From NCBI GenBank assembly GCA_964608915.1, contig CAZSQA010000003.1, positions 62,001 through 126,000 on the forward strand: a stretch of DNA of 64,000 nucleotides, written 5' to 3'. Source of the stretch: QWQI01 sp964608915 (GTDB lineage Bacteria > Planctomycetota > Planctomycetia > Isosphaerales > Isosphaeraceae). Positions 1 to 8,026 of the stretch are shown here, one piece after another (within the stretch, counting starts at the first letter, position 1; every line of letters starts with the position of its first letter). A model generated the notes under the pieces. It searched no databases and was not told the origin of the DNA. It saw only the letters and a program-made list of their open reading frames with translations. Made by a program: the position numbers and the translations under genes.

Positions 1-1545
1 CAGATGGTCAGCAGGGTCGAGATTCGACAAACGATTTGCATTCGCAAGACGCCAGGCACGCATTCCGATCGAATCGACGATCTTTTGACGAAGTTCATCG
101 TCTTCCGAATTCGAAACCGGATCTCCCACGTACTCGCCGCGTCTTTCGATCAGGCGAACCAGCGGAAATCGATCAGGCCGAAGCTCCAGAACCGATGCGT
201 TCCAGCCCCGTCGCACGGGTGGCAAGAGTCGTTCGAGACGACCGATCGAAATTCGTTCCGAATCCGCAAAACGCCGAAGACGAACGAGAGCCGTCAATGT
301 ATCGGCTTGATCCGCCTGGTTTTCGAAGTGCCGCATGAGATTCGCATTGTGACATTGCGAAACGACGTAGATTCCGACGATGCAAACCGGCAAGCACTGC
401 GTGAGTCGAAATCGGTGCGGTTCCAGCCAGTCTTTCAGTCGTATGACGGCCATCGCGCTGGCGAATGAGAGCACGGCTGTCATGAACAAATGATATCGAC
501 TGGTCCAGAAATAGAGAAAGTCAGGCATGGCCCAGGCGCCGCTTTCGACCAGTCCGGCTCTTGTCGGGTAAATGGCGAGGTATGGGACGATCGCCATCGC
601 CACGAGATCCATGCGGATCGGATTCGAAAGTCGTGATCGTTTCAGCCCGACGAAAAGCAGCGCTGTCATCGCAATGCCGATCGCGAACGAAAAGTGATGC
701 GTCACGGCATGAGCGTCGATGCCCAGAAACAGCGGCATCGCCACTCCGCCGGGCGTGGCGAGGGCATAGGCGAAACCGGCTGCGCACAGGCGGGTCGATT
801 CGGTCGAGACGACCTCGCCGCCGAGTGAATGGGCAATCGCGGAAGAGACGGAGAAACCTGTGCCCAGGGCGATCAAATCCAGCCCAGCGGCTCGGCTTAT
901 GCCGAACCTGGCGACCGAAGCACATGCCCCAAGAAGCAACGCCAGAAGCCCGATCGCGGAGAAACTCATGGCCAGTGCCGTTCCGGAACTGACGATGAGG
1001 AATCGAAGAAAGATTCGGTGCGATCGCCCGGAGATCACGCCCAGTATCATGAAAATACAGGCTGCCGAAAGCGAATACGTCGCTGCGGAAAACCACCAGG
1101 GGACTTCGATGCATGCGGACGAAACGCCGAAGAACACGAAAATGAGACATGCCGCTTCATGCCTGTTCGAAATTCGGGCAGCCCACCAGGAAGCGGCGCA
1201 AAGCATCAGCACCCATGTCAGGAATGCGAATCCCGTCAACGCGGCGGGAAGTAAATCGATACGGTCGCCGAACGGTCGAACCAGTGCGGCAGTCGCCACT
1301 TCGAATCCAGGAGCGACATGTTCCGCGAAGGGCCGAAAAAGTTGTTCCCGGAGCGGTAAAACACGCGCATCGATGACCCGGATCAAATCGTCGCCGAGCA
1401 ACGTCGGGTGCGACAATCTCCGATAATGAAAGACGAAAACGATCCCCAGGATCGCCACCCAGGCAATGACCTCGATTCGAAACCGCGATCTTCGTATGCT
1501 TCGAGTCGATTCTTCCATACCTTGAGTCGAATTTGTTGCATTCAT
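1..1545 (-). CDS. Polytopic membrane protein, possible GT-C-type glycosyltransferase (partial, runs off the left edge)
   Basis: Reading the - strand from the ATG at 1545, I followed 515 codons without a stop to base 1, so the 3' end lies outside the window. The protein has a short basic N-terminus, a first membrane helix at about residues 24-40 (EVIAWVAILGIVFVF), and a loop with LLGDDLIRVID followed by LFRPFAEHVAP. A chain of hydrophobic segments follows (FAFLTWVLMLCAASWW, ACLIFVFFGV, SLSAACIFMILGV and more). An acidic DD pair just after the first helix, then an RP..EH stretch, is typical of GT-C membrane glycosyltransferases that use lipid-linked sugars. That is family knowledge applied by inference; a plain uncharacterised membrane protein is equally possible. 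No clear ribosome-binding site is seen, and an in-frame ATG at 1518 is an alternative start. Confidence 0.75.
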   Translation of the reverse strand, partial: MNATNSTQGMEESTRSIRRSRFRIEVIAWVAILGIVFVFHYRRLSHPTLLGDDLIRVIDARVLPLREQLFRPFAEHVAPGFEVATAALVRPFGDRIDLLPAALTGFAFLTWVLMLCAASWWAARISNRHEAACLIFVFFGVSSACIEVPWWFSAATYSLSAACIFMILGVISGRSHRIFLRFLIVSSGTALAMSFSAIGLLALLLGACASVARFGISRAAGLDLIALGTGFSVSSAIAHSLGGEVVSTESTRLCAAGFAYALATPGGVAMPLFLGIDAHAVTHHFSFAIGIAMTALLFVGLKRSRLSNPIRMDLVAMAIVPYLAIYPTRAGLVESGAWAMPDFLYFWTSRYHLFMTAVLSFASAMAVIRLKDWLEPHRFRLTQCLPVCIVGIYVVSQCHNANLMRHFENQADQADTLTALVRLRRFADSERISIGRLERLLPPVRRGWNASVLELRPDRFPLVRLIERRGEYVGDPVSNSEDDELRQKIVDSIGMRAWRLANANRLSNLDPADHL

Positions 1546-2104
1546 GGATTCGCACATCTGACATGCATCGAATCATAGTGAATCGCGGCCTGAAGTAAAG
1601 GGCAATCGACAGTGCCCAATCAGGATCGAATCCGCATAAATGTTTCTCGGGAAAATTTTCGAAAATGACCGACTAGAAGGTTGACATTGGCGCAACCGTG
1701 TGTCAGCCTGACGTAATCCGGAATCCCGGAACAAGTCAGGAATCGCGCACACGTGCCGTTCCTTCAAGATGGCTGAGCTTTCGCACAAGCCGGAAATCCG
1801 AACCTGAAACGGCGTCTTCGAACGCTGTATTCGATCACTGATCGGTAATACCGCCTGGGTGCATTTTCCGGGCCGTCCGGTCATTCATTTCGCCGATGGC
1901 GATCAGACAATCAACATGAAATTCGGAAATCGAGATCACGAGCGATATCGCTCGACCGGATCGTGGCTCGAAATCACGAATCGGCAAGTATTCGCGCGCC
2001 AATGCATTGTTCAGTCCCGAGAGCGAAACGCATGCATTGGTCAAGTTCCGGCCTAGTCACGGATTTCGAATCCTGTATCGACGACAAGGGAGAAGCGATT
2101 CATC
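1546..2104. other. 559-base intergenic region between divergent genes
   Basis: This lies between the leftward membrane-protein gene and the rightward PEP-CTERM gene, so it should hold both promoters. I saw no convincing protein-coding frame and no clear -35/-10 pair. The one structured element is a 9-base inverted repeat, CCAATGCAT at 1999-2007 and ATGCATTGG at 2032-2040, listed separately. Confidence 0.5.
1999..2040. repeat. 9-base inverted repeat upstream of PEP-CTERM gene
   Basis: CCAATGCAT (1999-2007) and ATGCATTGG (2032-2040) are perfect reverse complements separated by 24 bases. The pair lies 65-106 bases before the start of the PEP-CTERM gene. It could be an operator or an RNA stem, or chance. 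Confidence 0.35.
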
Positions 2105-2980
2105 ATGCACTTTCTGGACAATCCACTCCGCATATGCTGTTTATGCATCGCGATGGTCATCGCGTGCTCGACGACGAAGAACCATGCAGCCGATATCACG
2201 CTTGCGAACGGCGTTGCGAATCCGCCGGCGAATCTCACTTCAGGCGTTCCCGAAACCGCCGTCGCCGATACCGCGACGCTGGTCGCATCGAACGCATTCA
2301 GCGCGATTTTGCTGGCGACACTCGATGCCCAGGGGTATACGGCGGCGAACGACTGGGTCTTTTCCTTCGCTTCTCCGCCTTTGCCGAACGGGCTTACCAA
2401 CCCGGTGGCTTTGCCGGGAAATGCACATTTTCACATCACGGATTATTCGCTCTTCGTGAACGGTGGGAACACAGCTTTCGGCGAAACGTTCGACTTCACG
2501 CTCCAGAATCCGCCCGCGGATCCCGTGCTTGAGGGCGCTACGATCACGAGGCATTGGATCAATATTCTGAATATGGACAAGCGTTACGGCGATTTCGGCT
2601 ACGCCATCGCTGGCCAGCAGGGCTTCTGGCAGGTCGACAACGGCGACGTCGAGGGAACCAACGGCGGGACGAATCGTGGTGCCGTCAACGGAGCCGGCCC
2701 CTATTACGATTCCAATTCGGCCGGAGGGTTCTCGACACCGTATACTTTCCATGATGCCCCACAGTTTTATTCCGGCATCGGCAGCTATCTCCATTTCATC
2801 ACGATCCCGGCCTGGGATGTCTCCAGCGGCGGCAAGAATTACATCGTCGTCGGCGATACGGGCATCAAATGGGGTTTCACCATCGTGCCTGAACCTTCGA
2901 CGATCACGTTGTCGGCTCTGAGCGTGCTGGTCGTCGCTTGGTCAGGCTTCCGGTCGAAACAGCGCCGAAATCGATCCTGA
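2105..2980 (+). CDS. PEP-CTERM sorting domain-containing secreted protein
   Basis: A 291-residue exported protein. The N-terminus has a hydrophobic signal (RICCLCIAMVIACS) followed by a polar mature region rich in Gly, Asn, Thr and aromatic residues with no enzyme motif I recognise. The C-terminus carries the sorting signal: VPEPSTITLSALSVLVVAW, then the basic tail FRSKQRRNRS. PEP-CTERM proteins are known substrates of exosortases, which cut near the PEP motif at the inner membrane so that the protein is released to the surface or matrix. The start is supported by GGGAGAAG about ten bases upstream of the ATG. It is the first of three such proteins in the window, and no exosortase gene is present here. 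The function of the mature part is unknown. Confidence 0.85.
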   Translation: MHFLDNPLRICCLCIAMVIACSTTKNHAADITLANGVANPPANLTSGVPETAVADTATLVASNAFSAILLATLDAQGYTAANDWVFSFASPPLPNGLTNPVALPGNAHFHITDYSLFVNGGNTAFGETFDFTLQNPPADPVLEGATITRHWINILNMDKRYGDFGYAIAGQQGFWQVDNGDVEGTNGGTNRGAVNGAGPYYDSNSAGGFSTPYTFHDAPQFYSGIGSYLHFITIPAWDVSSGGKNYIVVGDTGIKWGFTIVPEPSTITLSALSVLVVAWSGFRSKQRRNRS

Positions 2981-3151
2981 AACGATATCGAAGTGACGCT
3001 TCCGGTTCTCGAGCGGCAAGCGGTCGAAACCGGACGCGTCAAGGATCTCGATCGGTCCGGCCGATCGAGATCCGGCCTTCGCTGCACTCGATCGCGATTC
3101 GAATCTGACGAAAAAGTCGATTCTCCGAAGATTCGCGAAGGATATTTCGAA

Positions 3152-3613
3152 ATGATCTACTTCCTCAGTTCGGTCACGAGTTCGATATTGACCGCGATGA
3201 CCATGCTTGCGGCATCCGAACTGGCATCGAAGACCATGGATGAAGCCAACTTGCAGAACGAAATGAAACGATTGCAGGGCACTTGGCGGTGCGTTGAGAC
3301 CGAAGTCGGCGGCCGACGCGTCAAGGCCGACGAAATCGCCGAGCATCGCATGGTCATTTCAGGTTCGGAATGCTCGCTGCATAGCGGCAAGCGCGTGACG
3401 ACCTTTTCGATTCGGATCGACACGGAAGCGAGCCCGATGCATATCGATCTGAAGACGAAATCGACGAATGAGACAATGCACGGGATCTTTCGGTTCGAGG
3501 GACCGAAACTCTACATCAACCTTGACATGGATAAACAGGCCCGCCCGACCGAGTTCCCAACGGCTCCCGGATCGAAGCAGGTGTTGAGACAATTCGAGAA
3601 AGTCGACTCTTGA
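3152..3613 (+). CDS. TIGR03067 domain-type protein
   Basis: A 153-residue protein starting MIYFLSSVTSS; the start is preferred because GAAGGA lies about ten bases upstream. The N-terminus (residues 1-25) is hydrophobic and looks like an export signal or anchor. The body has the layout of the lineage-specific planctomycete family TIGR03067: an LQGTWR opening, VGGRRVKADE, a FSIRIDTEASPMHIDLK strand pair, a FEGPKLYINLDMD segment, and a PTEFPTAPGSKQ stretch before the end. The family is expanded in planctomycetes and has no established function. It stands alone between the PEP-CTERM gene and the pentapeptide gene on the same strand. Confidence 0.75.
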   Translation: MIYFLSSVTSSILTAMTMLAASELASKTMDEANLQNEMKRLQGTWRCVETEVGGRRVKADEIAEHRMVISGSECSLHSGKRVTTFSIRIDTEASPMHIDLKTKSTNETMHGIFRFEGPKLYINLDMDKQARPTEFPTAPGSKQVLRQFEKVDS

Positions 3614-3855
3614 CCGTTTCGAAAGACGACTCAGAATTCGACGTTTCGAACGATTTCGAGAGATCCACTGCGATACGATCTCTGAAACCGGAATCCGATC
3701 CAGGCAAATTCGAATGTCTCTTCATTCACATCATATTCGCATATGAAGTGACCGTATGATACGATGCGAACCGGGTCGCTCATCGCCTGGTCGATTCGAT
3801 GGATCGTCGATTTCGGCGAGGGAATTTGTCTGTTCAGGGATCCGATCGAGAATCG

Positions 3856-4605
3856 ATGATGAAAAGCGAGAAAGATGCGACCGTTCGTGGAAGATTCCGA
3901 ATTTCCATTCGAGGCATGTTCATAGCGATCTGCATTGCGGCAGTGGTTTTCGCCTGGTTGGGCAACGAAATGCGACTGGAGGCTTTGATTCGCTCGCACC
4001 GTCATCAAGCAGAATACGCAGTTGCGGAAATGCGCCGAGCCCAGAACGAGCTGGCTCAATTGCAGCGAGCCAAACGGGTCATCCGGTCACGGCCTTTCTG
4101 GGAGACGGATCTGGAGGGATCGAACCTGGCGGGAATGACTCTCAAGATACCCAGTAATACGTTTCAGAGGGCATCGTTCCGAAACTGTGACTTGAGAAAA
4201 GCCATGCTGGGGGGCGATTCCGCTGCGTTTCAATTCGCGAGATTCGACGGTGCGAATCTGTCCGAAGCCACTCTCACCGGCGGCGGCGCTTCATTTCAGG
4301 CTTCGACGTTCGTCGGCGCGGACCTCACTGGATCAGTCCTATCGGGCGGGGCGATGTCGTTTCAGTCCGCCTCGTTCGAATCGGCCAATTTGAGGGGCGC
4401 CAGGCTCTCAGGCAGCTTCCAGGTTGCGAACATCGATTCCGCACATTTCGAGGGTGCGGATCTCTCGGCCATCTCGAGTGAGGATCTCGCCAGTTGCCTC
4501 TTCGCGAAACCGCCGACTTTCGATGAATCGACAATTTTCCCGAGCGGCTTCGATCCGGTTCGGAACATGTGGCGGATGGTCGAACCACTTTCAACGCAAA
4601 GATGA
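3856..4605 (+). CDS. Membrane-anchored pentapeptide repeat protein
   Basis: About 249 residues. Residues 1-15 are basic, followed by RFRISIRGMFIAICIAAVVF, a single membrane helix of the R-x-S-(I/L)-R type often seen in planctomycetes. A charged Ala/Glu/Arg-rich stretch at about residues 40-75 probably forms a coiled coil. From about residue 85 on there are pentapeptide repeats of the A(D/N)Lxx form, for example GANLSEATL, GADLTGSVL, SANLRGARL and EGADLSAIS, interspersed with ASFQxAxF units. Such repeats fold as a right-handed quadrilateral beta-helix (family knowledge). The topology suggests a short cytoplasmic tail with the coil and helix outside. Two adjacent ATGs (3856 and 3859) are possible starts. 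Function is unknown. Confidence 0.75.
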   Translation: MMKSEKDATVRGRFRISIRGMFIAICIAAVVFAWLGNEMRLEALIRSHRHQAEYAVAEMRRAQNELAQLQRAKRVIRSRPFWETDLEGSNLAGMTLKIPSNTFQRASFRNCDLRKAMLGGDSAAFQFARFDGANLSEATLTGGGASFQASTFVGADLTGSVLSGGAMSFQSASFESANLRGARLSGSFQVANIDSAHFEGADLSAISSEDLASCLFAKPPTFDESTIFPSGFDPVRNMWRMVEPLSTQR

Positions 4606-4712
4606 TAACTCTGATCCGTGTAAACCTCTGCCGATGGCGATTCCCGCACGAAATGCTGGTCATTCCGAAACATCGGCCAGCAGTTCCGACACCTTGATCT
4701 GGAAATCCACGA

Positions 4713-5042
4713 ATGAAGCAGGAACAGGAATCGATCGTCCCGATCGGCCTTACTTTTCGTTTCGTACTTTTCGGTCTCGATTGCATTCTCGGGATCGAAA
4801 CCTCCGGCCGGGAGACGAACCGGGTCTTCCGAGATTGCCTCGAAGATCAGTTCAATTCCAGGAGCTATGTGTTTTTCGAAGGGAATGACCTGGTGATCTC
4901 GGGCGTCGTCGACGCATACGAGCCGGAATCGATTCGGGTGAGAGTCACGACAAATCGGAAACGCTCCATTGACCTTGGGCCTATTCTCGAAATGGCTGAA
5001 GCTCGCGCACGACTCATCAGCTTCTTCGAAAATGAGGGTTGA
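4713..5042 (+). CDS. Hypothetical protein
   Basis: A 109-residue frame with no recognised domain. The C-terminal half is the most protein-like part, with alternating hydrophobic residues (VFFEGNDLVISGVVDAY) and then an Arg-rich strand and a Glu/Ala helix (EMAEARARLISFF). The N-terminal 30 residues are less convincing, so the start may be internal. It lies 107 bases after the pentapeptide gene on the same strand. Coding status is supported only by length and residue pattern. Confidence 0.45.
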   Translation: MKQEQESIVPIGLTFRFVLFGLDCILGIETSGRETNRVFRDCLEDQFNSRSYVFFEGNDLVISGVVDAYEPESIRVRVTTNRKRSIDLGPILEMAEARARLISFFENEG

Positions 5043-5155
5043 CTCACGAAAAACGAATCCGGTTCCCCGATCGATGTCGCATGATATATTGATTTCAAGC
5101 CTTGGCGGATCGTTCCGCCGGAAAATGTGAAGGTCTTTTCAGATCACCCCATCCG

Positions 5156-5704
5156 ATGAACGCGCCATCCGCCCAACGGCCGAGCCTGATAAAACTCTAT
5201 CACAACGACCTCGTGATTCGACGGGGCCTGAGCATGCTTGGTTTCGGCATCGTCGTCGCAGCTGGCATGTACTGGGTCTCGCGGCCGATACCGGGGCCGA
5301 AGCCGCCGATCGACAATTCGTTCGATGTCGCTCTGGCCAAAGTGGGTTCGATCGCGGGAATCGTCCTCGCGGGCGTCGGACTTCTGATTATTCTCACCCG
5401 GTTTCGCCGTGTACGCCAAATTCTCTCAGAAGGGGTCGCTGTCCAGGGCATGGTAGATGACCTGGAAGTGATCACGACCACGACGAAGGACAAGGACAGC
5501 GCGATCGGGACGCGGCATACCCGGCGATCGTATTATGTCACTCTCACCTACGAGGCGATCGGCCAGCATTGGACGGTGCGGCAGAAATTGCCCAATTCGG
5601 GCTTCGTTTTCGGGCTCGTCAAAGGCCAGCCGACGGACCTGATCGTTCATGAGTGGTTGCCTGAAAAACCTTTGATCCGGTCCGTCTACCTGGGCCGGCT
5701 CTGA
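5156..5704 (+). CDS. DUF3592-like two-helix membrane protein
   Basis: About 182 residues from the ATG at 5156; a TTG 54 bases upstream would add 18 residues. There are two membrane helices (GFGIVVAAGMYWVS at about 27-40 and VGSIAGIVLAGVGLLIIL at about 62-80). A soluble C-terminal domain follows that opens GVAVQGMVDDLEVITT, with the strands RRSYYVTLTYEA and HWTVRQKLPNSG and the ending IVHEWLPEKPLIRSVYL. The pattern, two helices around a beta-rich domain that describes a 'x-G-x-V' strand and ends near 'P..a.i', resembles DUF3592 proteins, whose role is not known. The assignment is by pattern only. Confidence 0.65.
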   Translation: MNAPSAQRPSLIKLYHNDLVIRRGLSMLGFGIVVAAGMYWVSRPIPGPKPPIDNSFDVALAKVGSIAGIVLAGVGLLIILTRFRRVRQILSEGVAVQGMVDDLEVITTTTKDKDSAIGTRHTRRSYYVTLTYEAIGQHWTVRQKLPNSGFVFGLVKGQPTDLIVHEWLPEKPLIRSVYLGRL

Positions 5705-6039
5705 TCGAATCCGAATTCACGCATGAATTTCCCGACGACAATCCTGAGTCGATTCGAGTATCGATTCACGGATTCCGAATCTGTCGCACGGGCATGATTC
5801 CGTCGATCACATGGGGGTTTCATTTCATAACCATGGATCGGACCCCGATTTCGTCCGAATCCGAAACCGCTGGACAACTTGTTCAGGTGGACAAAGTCGG
5901 CGCTGTATCGTTAGGATTCATCTTACGGGAGAAATGCGAACGAAGTGCCGACCGTGTCGCTGTGAGATGGCCCGGAGATAACCACTCCGATCCTCTTCGG
6001 CGTTCATTTGAGCGAGCGGCATACGGAAAGGGCCATGCG
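5705..6039 (+). other. Intergenic stretch, possible N-terminal extension of the antiporter
   Basis: If the antiporter starts at the GTG at 6040, these 335 bases are non-coding and hold its promoter. An in-frame ATG at 5794 would add 82 residues. They contain no membrane helix and do not resemble the family N-terminus, so I do not include them. Confidence 0.45.
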
Positions 6040-7788
6040 GTGTTTTTGATCGATTCACTGGTGTTGATCGCTGGCGTTCTCCTGTTGCTTGCGATCATGT
6101 CGAGCAAGCTGTCGACTCGGCTGGGCGTGCCCGTGCTCGTTCTTTTCCTGCTTCTGGGCATGCTGGCGGGTTCGGAAGGCATCGCCGGCATCGAATTCGA
6201 AAACTATCCGCTCGCTCATGGCATCGGCACCGTCGCCCTGGCCATGATCCTCTTCGACGGAGGCCTTGGCACGTCGATTCGTGCGATTCGCCTGGCCTGG
6301 AAGCCGGCGGTTCTGCTTTCGACGATCGGAGTGCTGGTCACGGCTTTCGTTACGGGTGCGGGGGCGTCGCTGATTCTCGGAATCTCATGGCTGGAGGGGC
6401 TGCTCCTGGGCAGCATCGTGGCTTCCACCGATGCCGCCGCGGTGTTTTCGGTGATGCGATCCGGCGGCATGCGTCTTCCGAAACGGCTTGAAGCCGTCCT
6501 GGAAATCGAAAGTGCCTCGAACGACGCTATGGCCATTTTCCTCACCATCGGCTGCATCGAAGTGCTGCTGGGCAATGTCACTCCAGGGCCGGCGCTGATC
6601 GGTATCTTCTTTTCGCAGATGGTCGTCGGGGCGATCGTCGGCCTGGCGGGCGGTTTCGCCGGGGCCTGGCTCGTGAACCGAATCGACCTTACCTCCGCGG
6701 GTCTCTATCCGGTCCTCGTGAGTGCACTGGGCCTTCTGACTTTCGGAGTGACGACGCACTTCGGAGGCAGCGGATTTCTGGCCATTTATCTGGCAGGGGT
6801 CGTCATCGGCAACCGGCCGCTGGTCTTTCAGCGGGGCATTCTGTTGTTCCACGACGCGATCGCCTGGCTTTCGCAAATCGTCATGTTCGTCGTGCTGGGG
6901 CTTCTGTGCTTTCCCAGCCGACTCATGCAAGTCACCTGGTTATCGCTGGCCGTCAGTGCGGTGCTGATCTTCGTGGCCCGGCCTCTGGCCGTTTTCGCAT
7001 CCACTCGCGGCTTCCGGTTCACATGGCAGGAAACGGCGTTCATGTCGTGGGTGGGCTTGAAGGGGGCTGTCCCGATCACCCTCGCCACATTCCCTCTGAT
7101 GCTGGCGACGCCGGAGAAGCCGCTCCAGGCCCCCCTGCTGTTCGACGTGGTCTTTTTCACAGTGGTCATTTCCGCAGTCATTCAGGGCACGAGCCTGACG
7201 CCCGCCGCACGCTGGCTGGGGCTGGAGCAACCACCAGAGCCGGAACCGCCGGTCACGCTCGAAATCACTTCGCTGAAGCACGTTCAGGGCGAAGTCGTCG
7301 ATTACTCCGTCGGTGACGATTCGCGCGCGGCAGGCAGGCTGGTAAGGAACCTCGCATTGCCGGAAGGCGCGACGATCGCCATGATCGCCAGGGGCGATCT
7401 GATCGTGCCCCCGCAGGGCAATACCCGCATTCTGGCCGGGGATCACGTCATTCTCGTGCTCAAGCCAGGACTTGTGCCGCTGGTCAGCCAGGTTTTCGGC
7501 CGCGATGCCGACTCACGCGGGACGATTCCGGATACCCTCGAGTTCCCCCTGAGGGCCAGGACGACCGTTTGCGAACTCCAGGAATTTTATATGATTCCCG
7601 TGGACGCTCCACCGGAACGAACGCTGGCGGAAGTGATCTGCGCCGATCTGGGTTGCACGGATCCGAAAGAAGGAGATTCCGTGAAACTCGGCCCGCTGCG
7701 ACTGCGGATCGCCCGGCTGGGAAGTGACGGCAAGATCGAAATGGTGGGGATGTCCATTTTGCCGGAAGCGGAACGGGCCGAAGGCTGA
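6040..7788 (+). CDS. Potassium/proton antiporter (CPA1 family, NhaP2/CvrA type)
   Basis: About 582 residues. The first 400 or so form a dozen hydrophobic helices beginning VFLIDSLVLIAGVLLLLAIM. Family motifs are present: FLLLGMLAGSEG, ALAMILFDGGLGTS, GSIVASTDAAAVFSVMR (the ion-binding TDAAA region) and ESASNDAMAIFLT. The Asp in ASND is the conserved ion-site residue. The C-terminus carries a TrkA-C-like regulatory domain (GATIAMIARGDLIVPPQGNT, then LAGDHVILVL) and a further acidic tail. It exchanges K+ (or Na+) for protons across the inner membrane. GTG at 6040 is preferred because the family N-terminus begins just there and AAAGG lies seven bases upstream. A 7-base hairpin overlaps the stop. 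Confidence 0.9.
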   Translation: MFLIDSLVLIAGVLLLLAIMSSKLSTRLGVPVLVLFLLLGMLAGSEGIAGIEFENYPLAHGIGTVALAMILFDGGLGTSIRAIRLAWKPAVLLSTIGVLVTAFVTGAGASLILGISWLEGLLLGSIVASTDAAAVFSVMRSGGMRLPKRLEAVLEIESASNDAMAIFLTIGCIEVLLGNVTPGPALIGIFFSQMVVGAIVGLAGGFAGAWLVNRIDLTSAGLYPVLVSALGLLTFGVTTHFGGSGFLAIYLAGVVIGNRPLVFQRGILLFHDAIAWLSQIVMFVVLGLLCFPSRLMQVTWLSLAVSAVLIFVARPLAVFASTRGFRFTWQETAFMSWVGLKGAVPITLATFPLMLATPEKPLQAPLLFDVVFFTVVISAVIQGTSLTPAARWLGLEQPPEPEPPVTLEITSLKHVQGEVVDYSVGDDSRAAGRLVRNLALPEGATIAMIARGDLIVPPQGNTRILAGDHVILVLKPGLVPLVSQVFGRDADSRGTIPDTLEFPLRARTTVCELQEFYMIPVDAPPERTLAEVICADLGCTDPKEGDSVKLGPLRLRIARLGSDGKIEMVGMSILPEAERAEG

Positions 7789-7797
7789 GCCCTTCGG
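7778..7797 (+). terminator. Hairpin over the antiporter stop codon
   Basis: CCGAAGG (7778-7784) and CCTTCGG (7791-7797) form a 7-base-pair stem with a 6-base loop. No T-run follows, so termination is only suggested. Confidence 0.3.
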
Positions 7798-7990
7798 ATT
7801 ACGACAATGTGATGAAGCAATCGCTTCGACCGGTTCGCCCTTTCCTGAAACCATTCTGGTCTGATTCATCCTGAAGGGGATTTTCGGAGGACCACGAAAC
7901 GGTCGACTCCAGTTCGTGGAATTCGAAGTGGTCGACGAAATGCAAGTGAAGCGATTCGCTCAGGGGCGACGTTCGCAATCGATTTCGAAA

Positions 7991-8026
7991 CGTATCATTC
8001 TTCGGGCTCGTATCATTCTTCGGGCC
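7991..8026. repeat. 18-base tandem duplication across a stop codon
   Basis: CGTATCATTCTTCGGGCT (7991-8008) is followed directly by a copy with one change at the last base (8009-8026). The stop codon of the leftward membrane-protein gene lies inside the second copy (8013-8015). The duplication repeats the last codons plus stop in the same frame. Confidence 0.85.

Noticed and set aside
860..1426. A 188-codon open frame on the + strand
   Set aside because: It is antisense to the membrane-protein gene that runs from 1545 off the left edge. Its residue pattern is Arg/Ser-rich without structure.
1681..1720. A perfect TTGACA at 1681-1686 as a promoter
   Set aside because: No TATAAT-like hexamer occurs 15-19 bases downstream, so the match is probably chance.
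5794..6039. 82-residue N-terminal extension of the antiporter
   Set aside because: It is not membrane-like and not typical of the family; the GTG at 6040 has a better ribosome-binding site and matches the family start.
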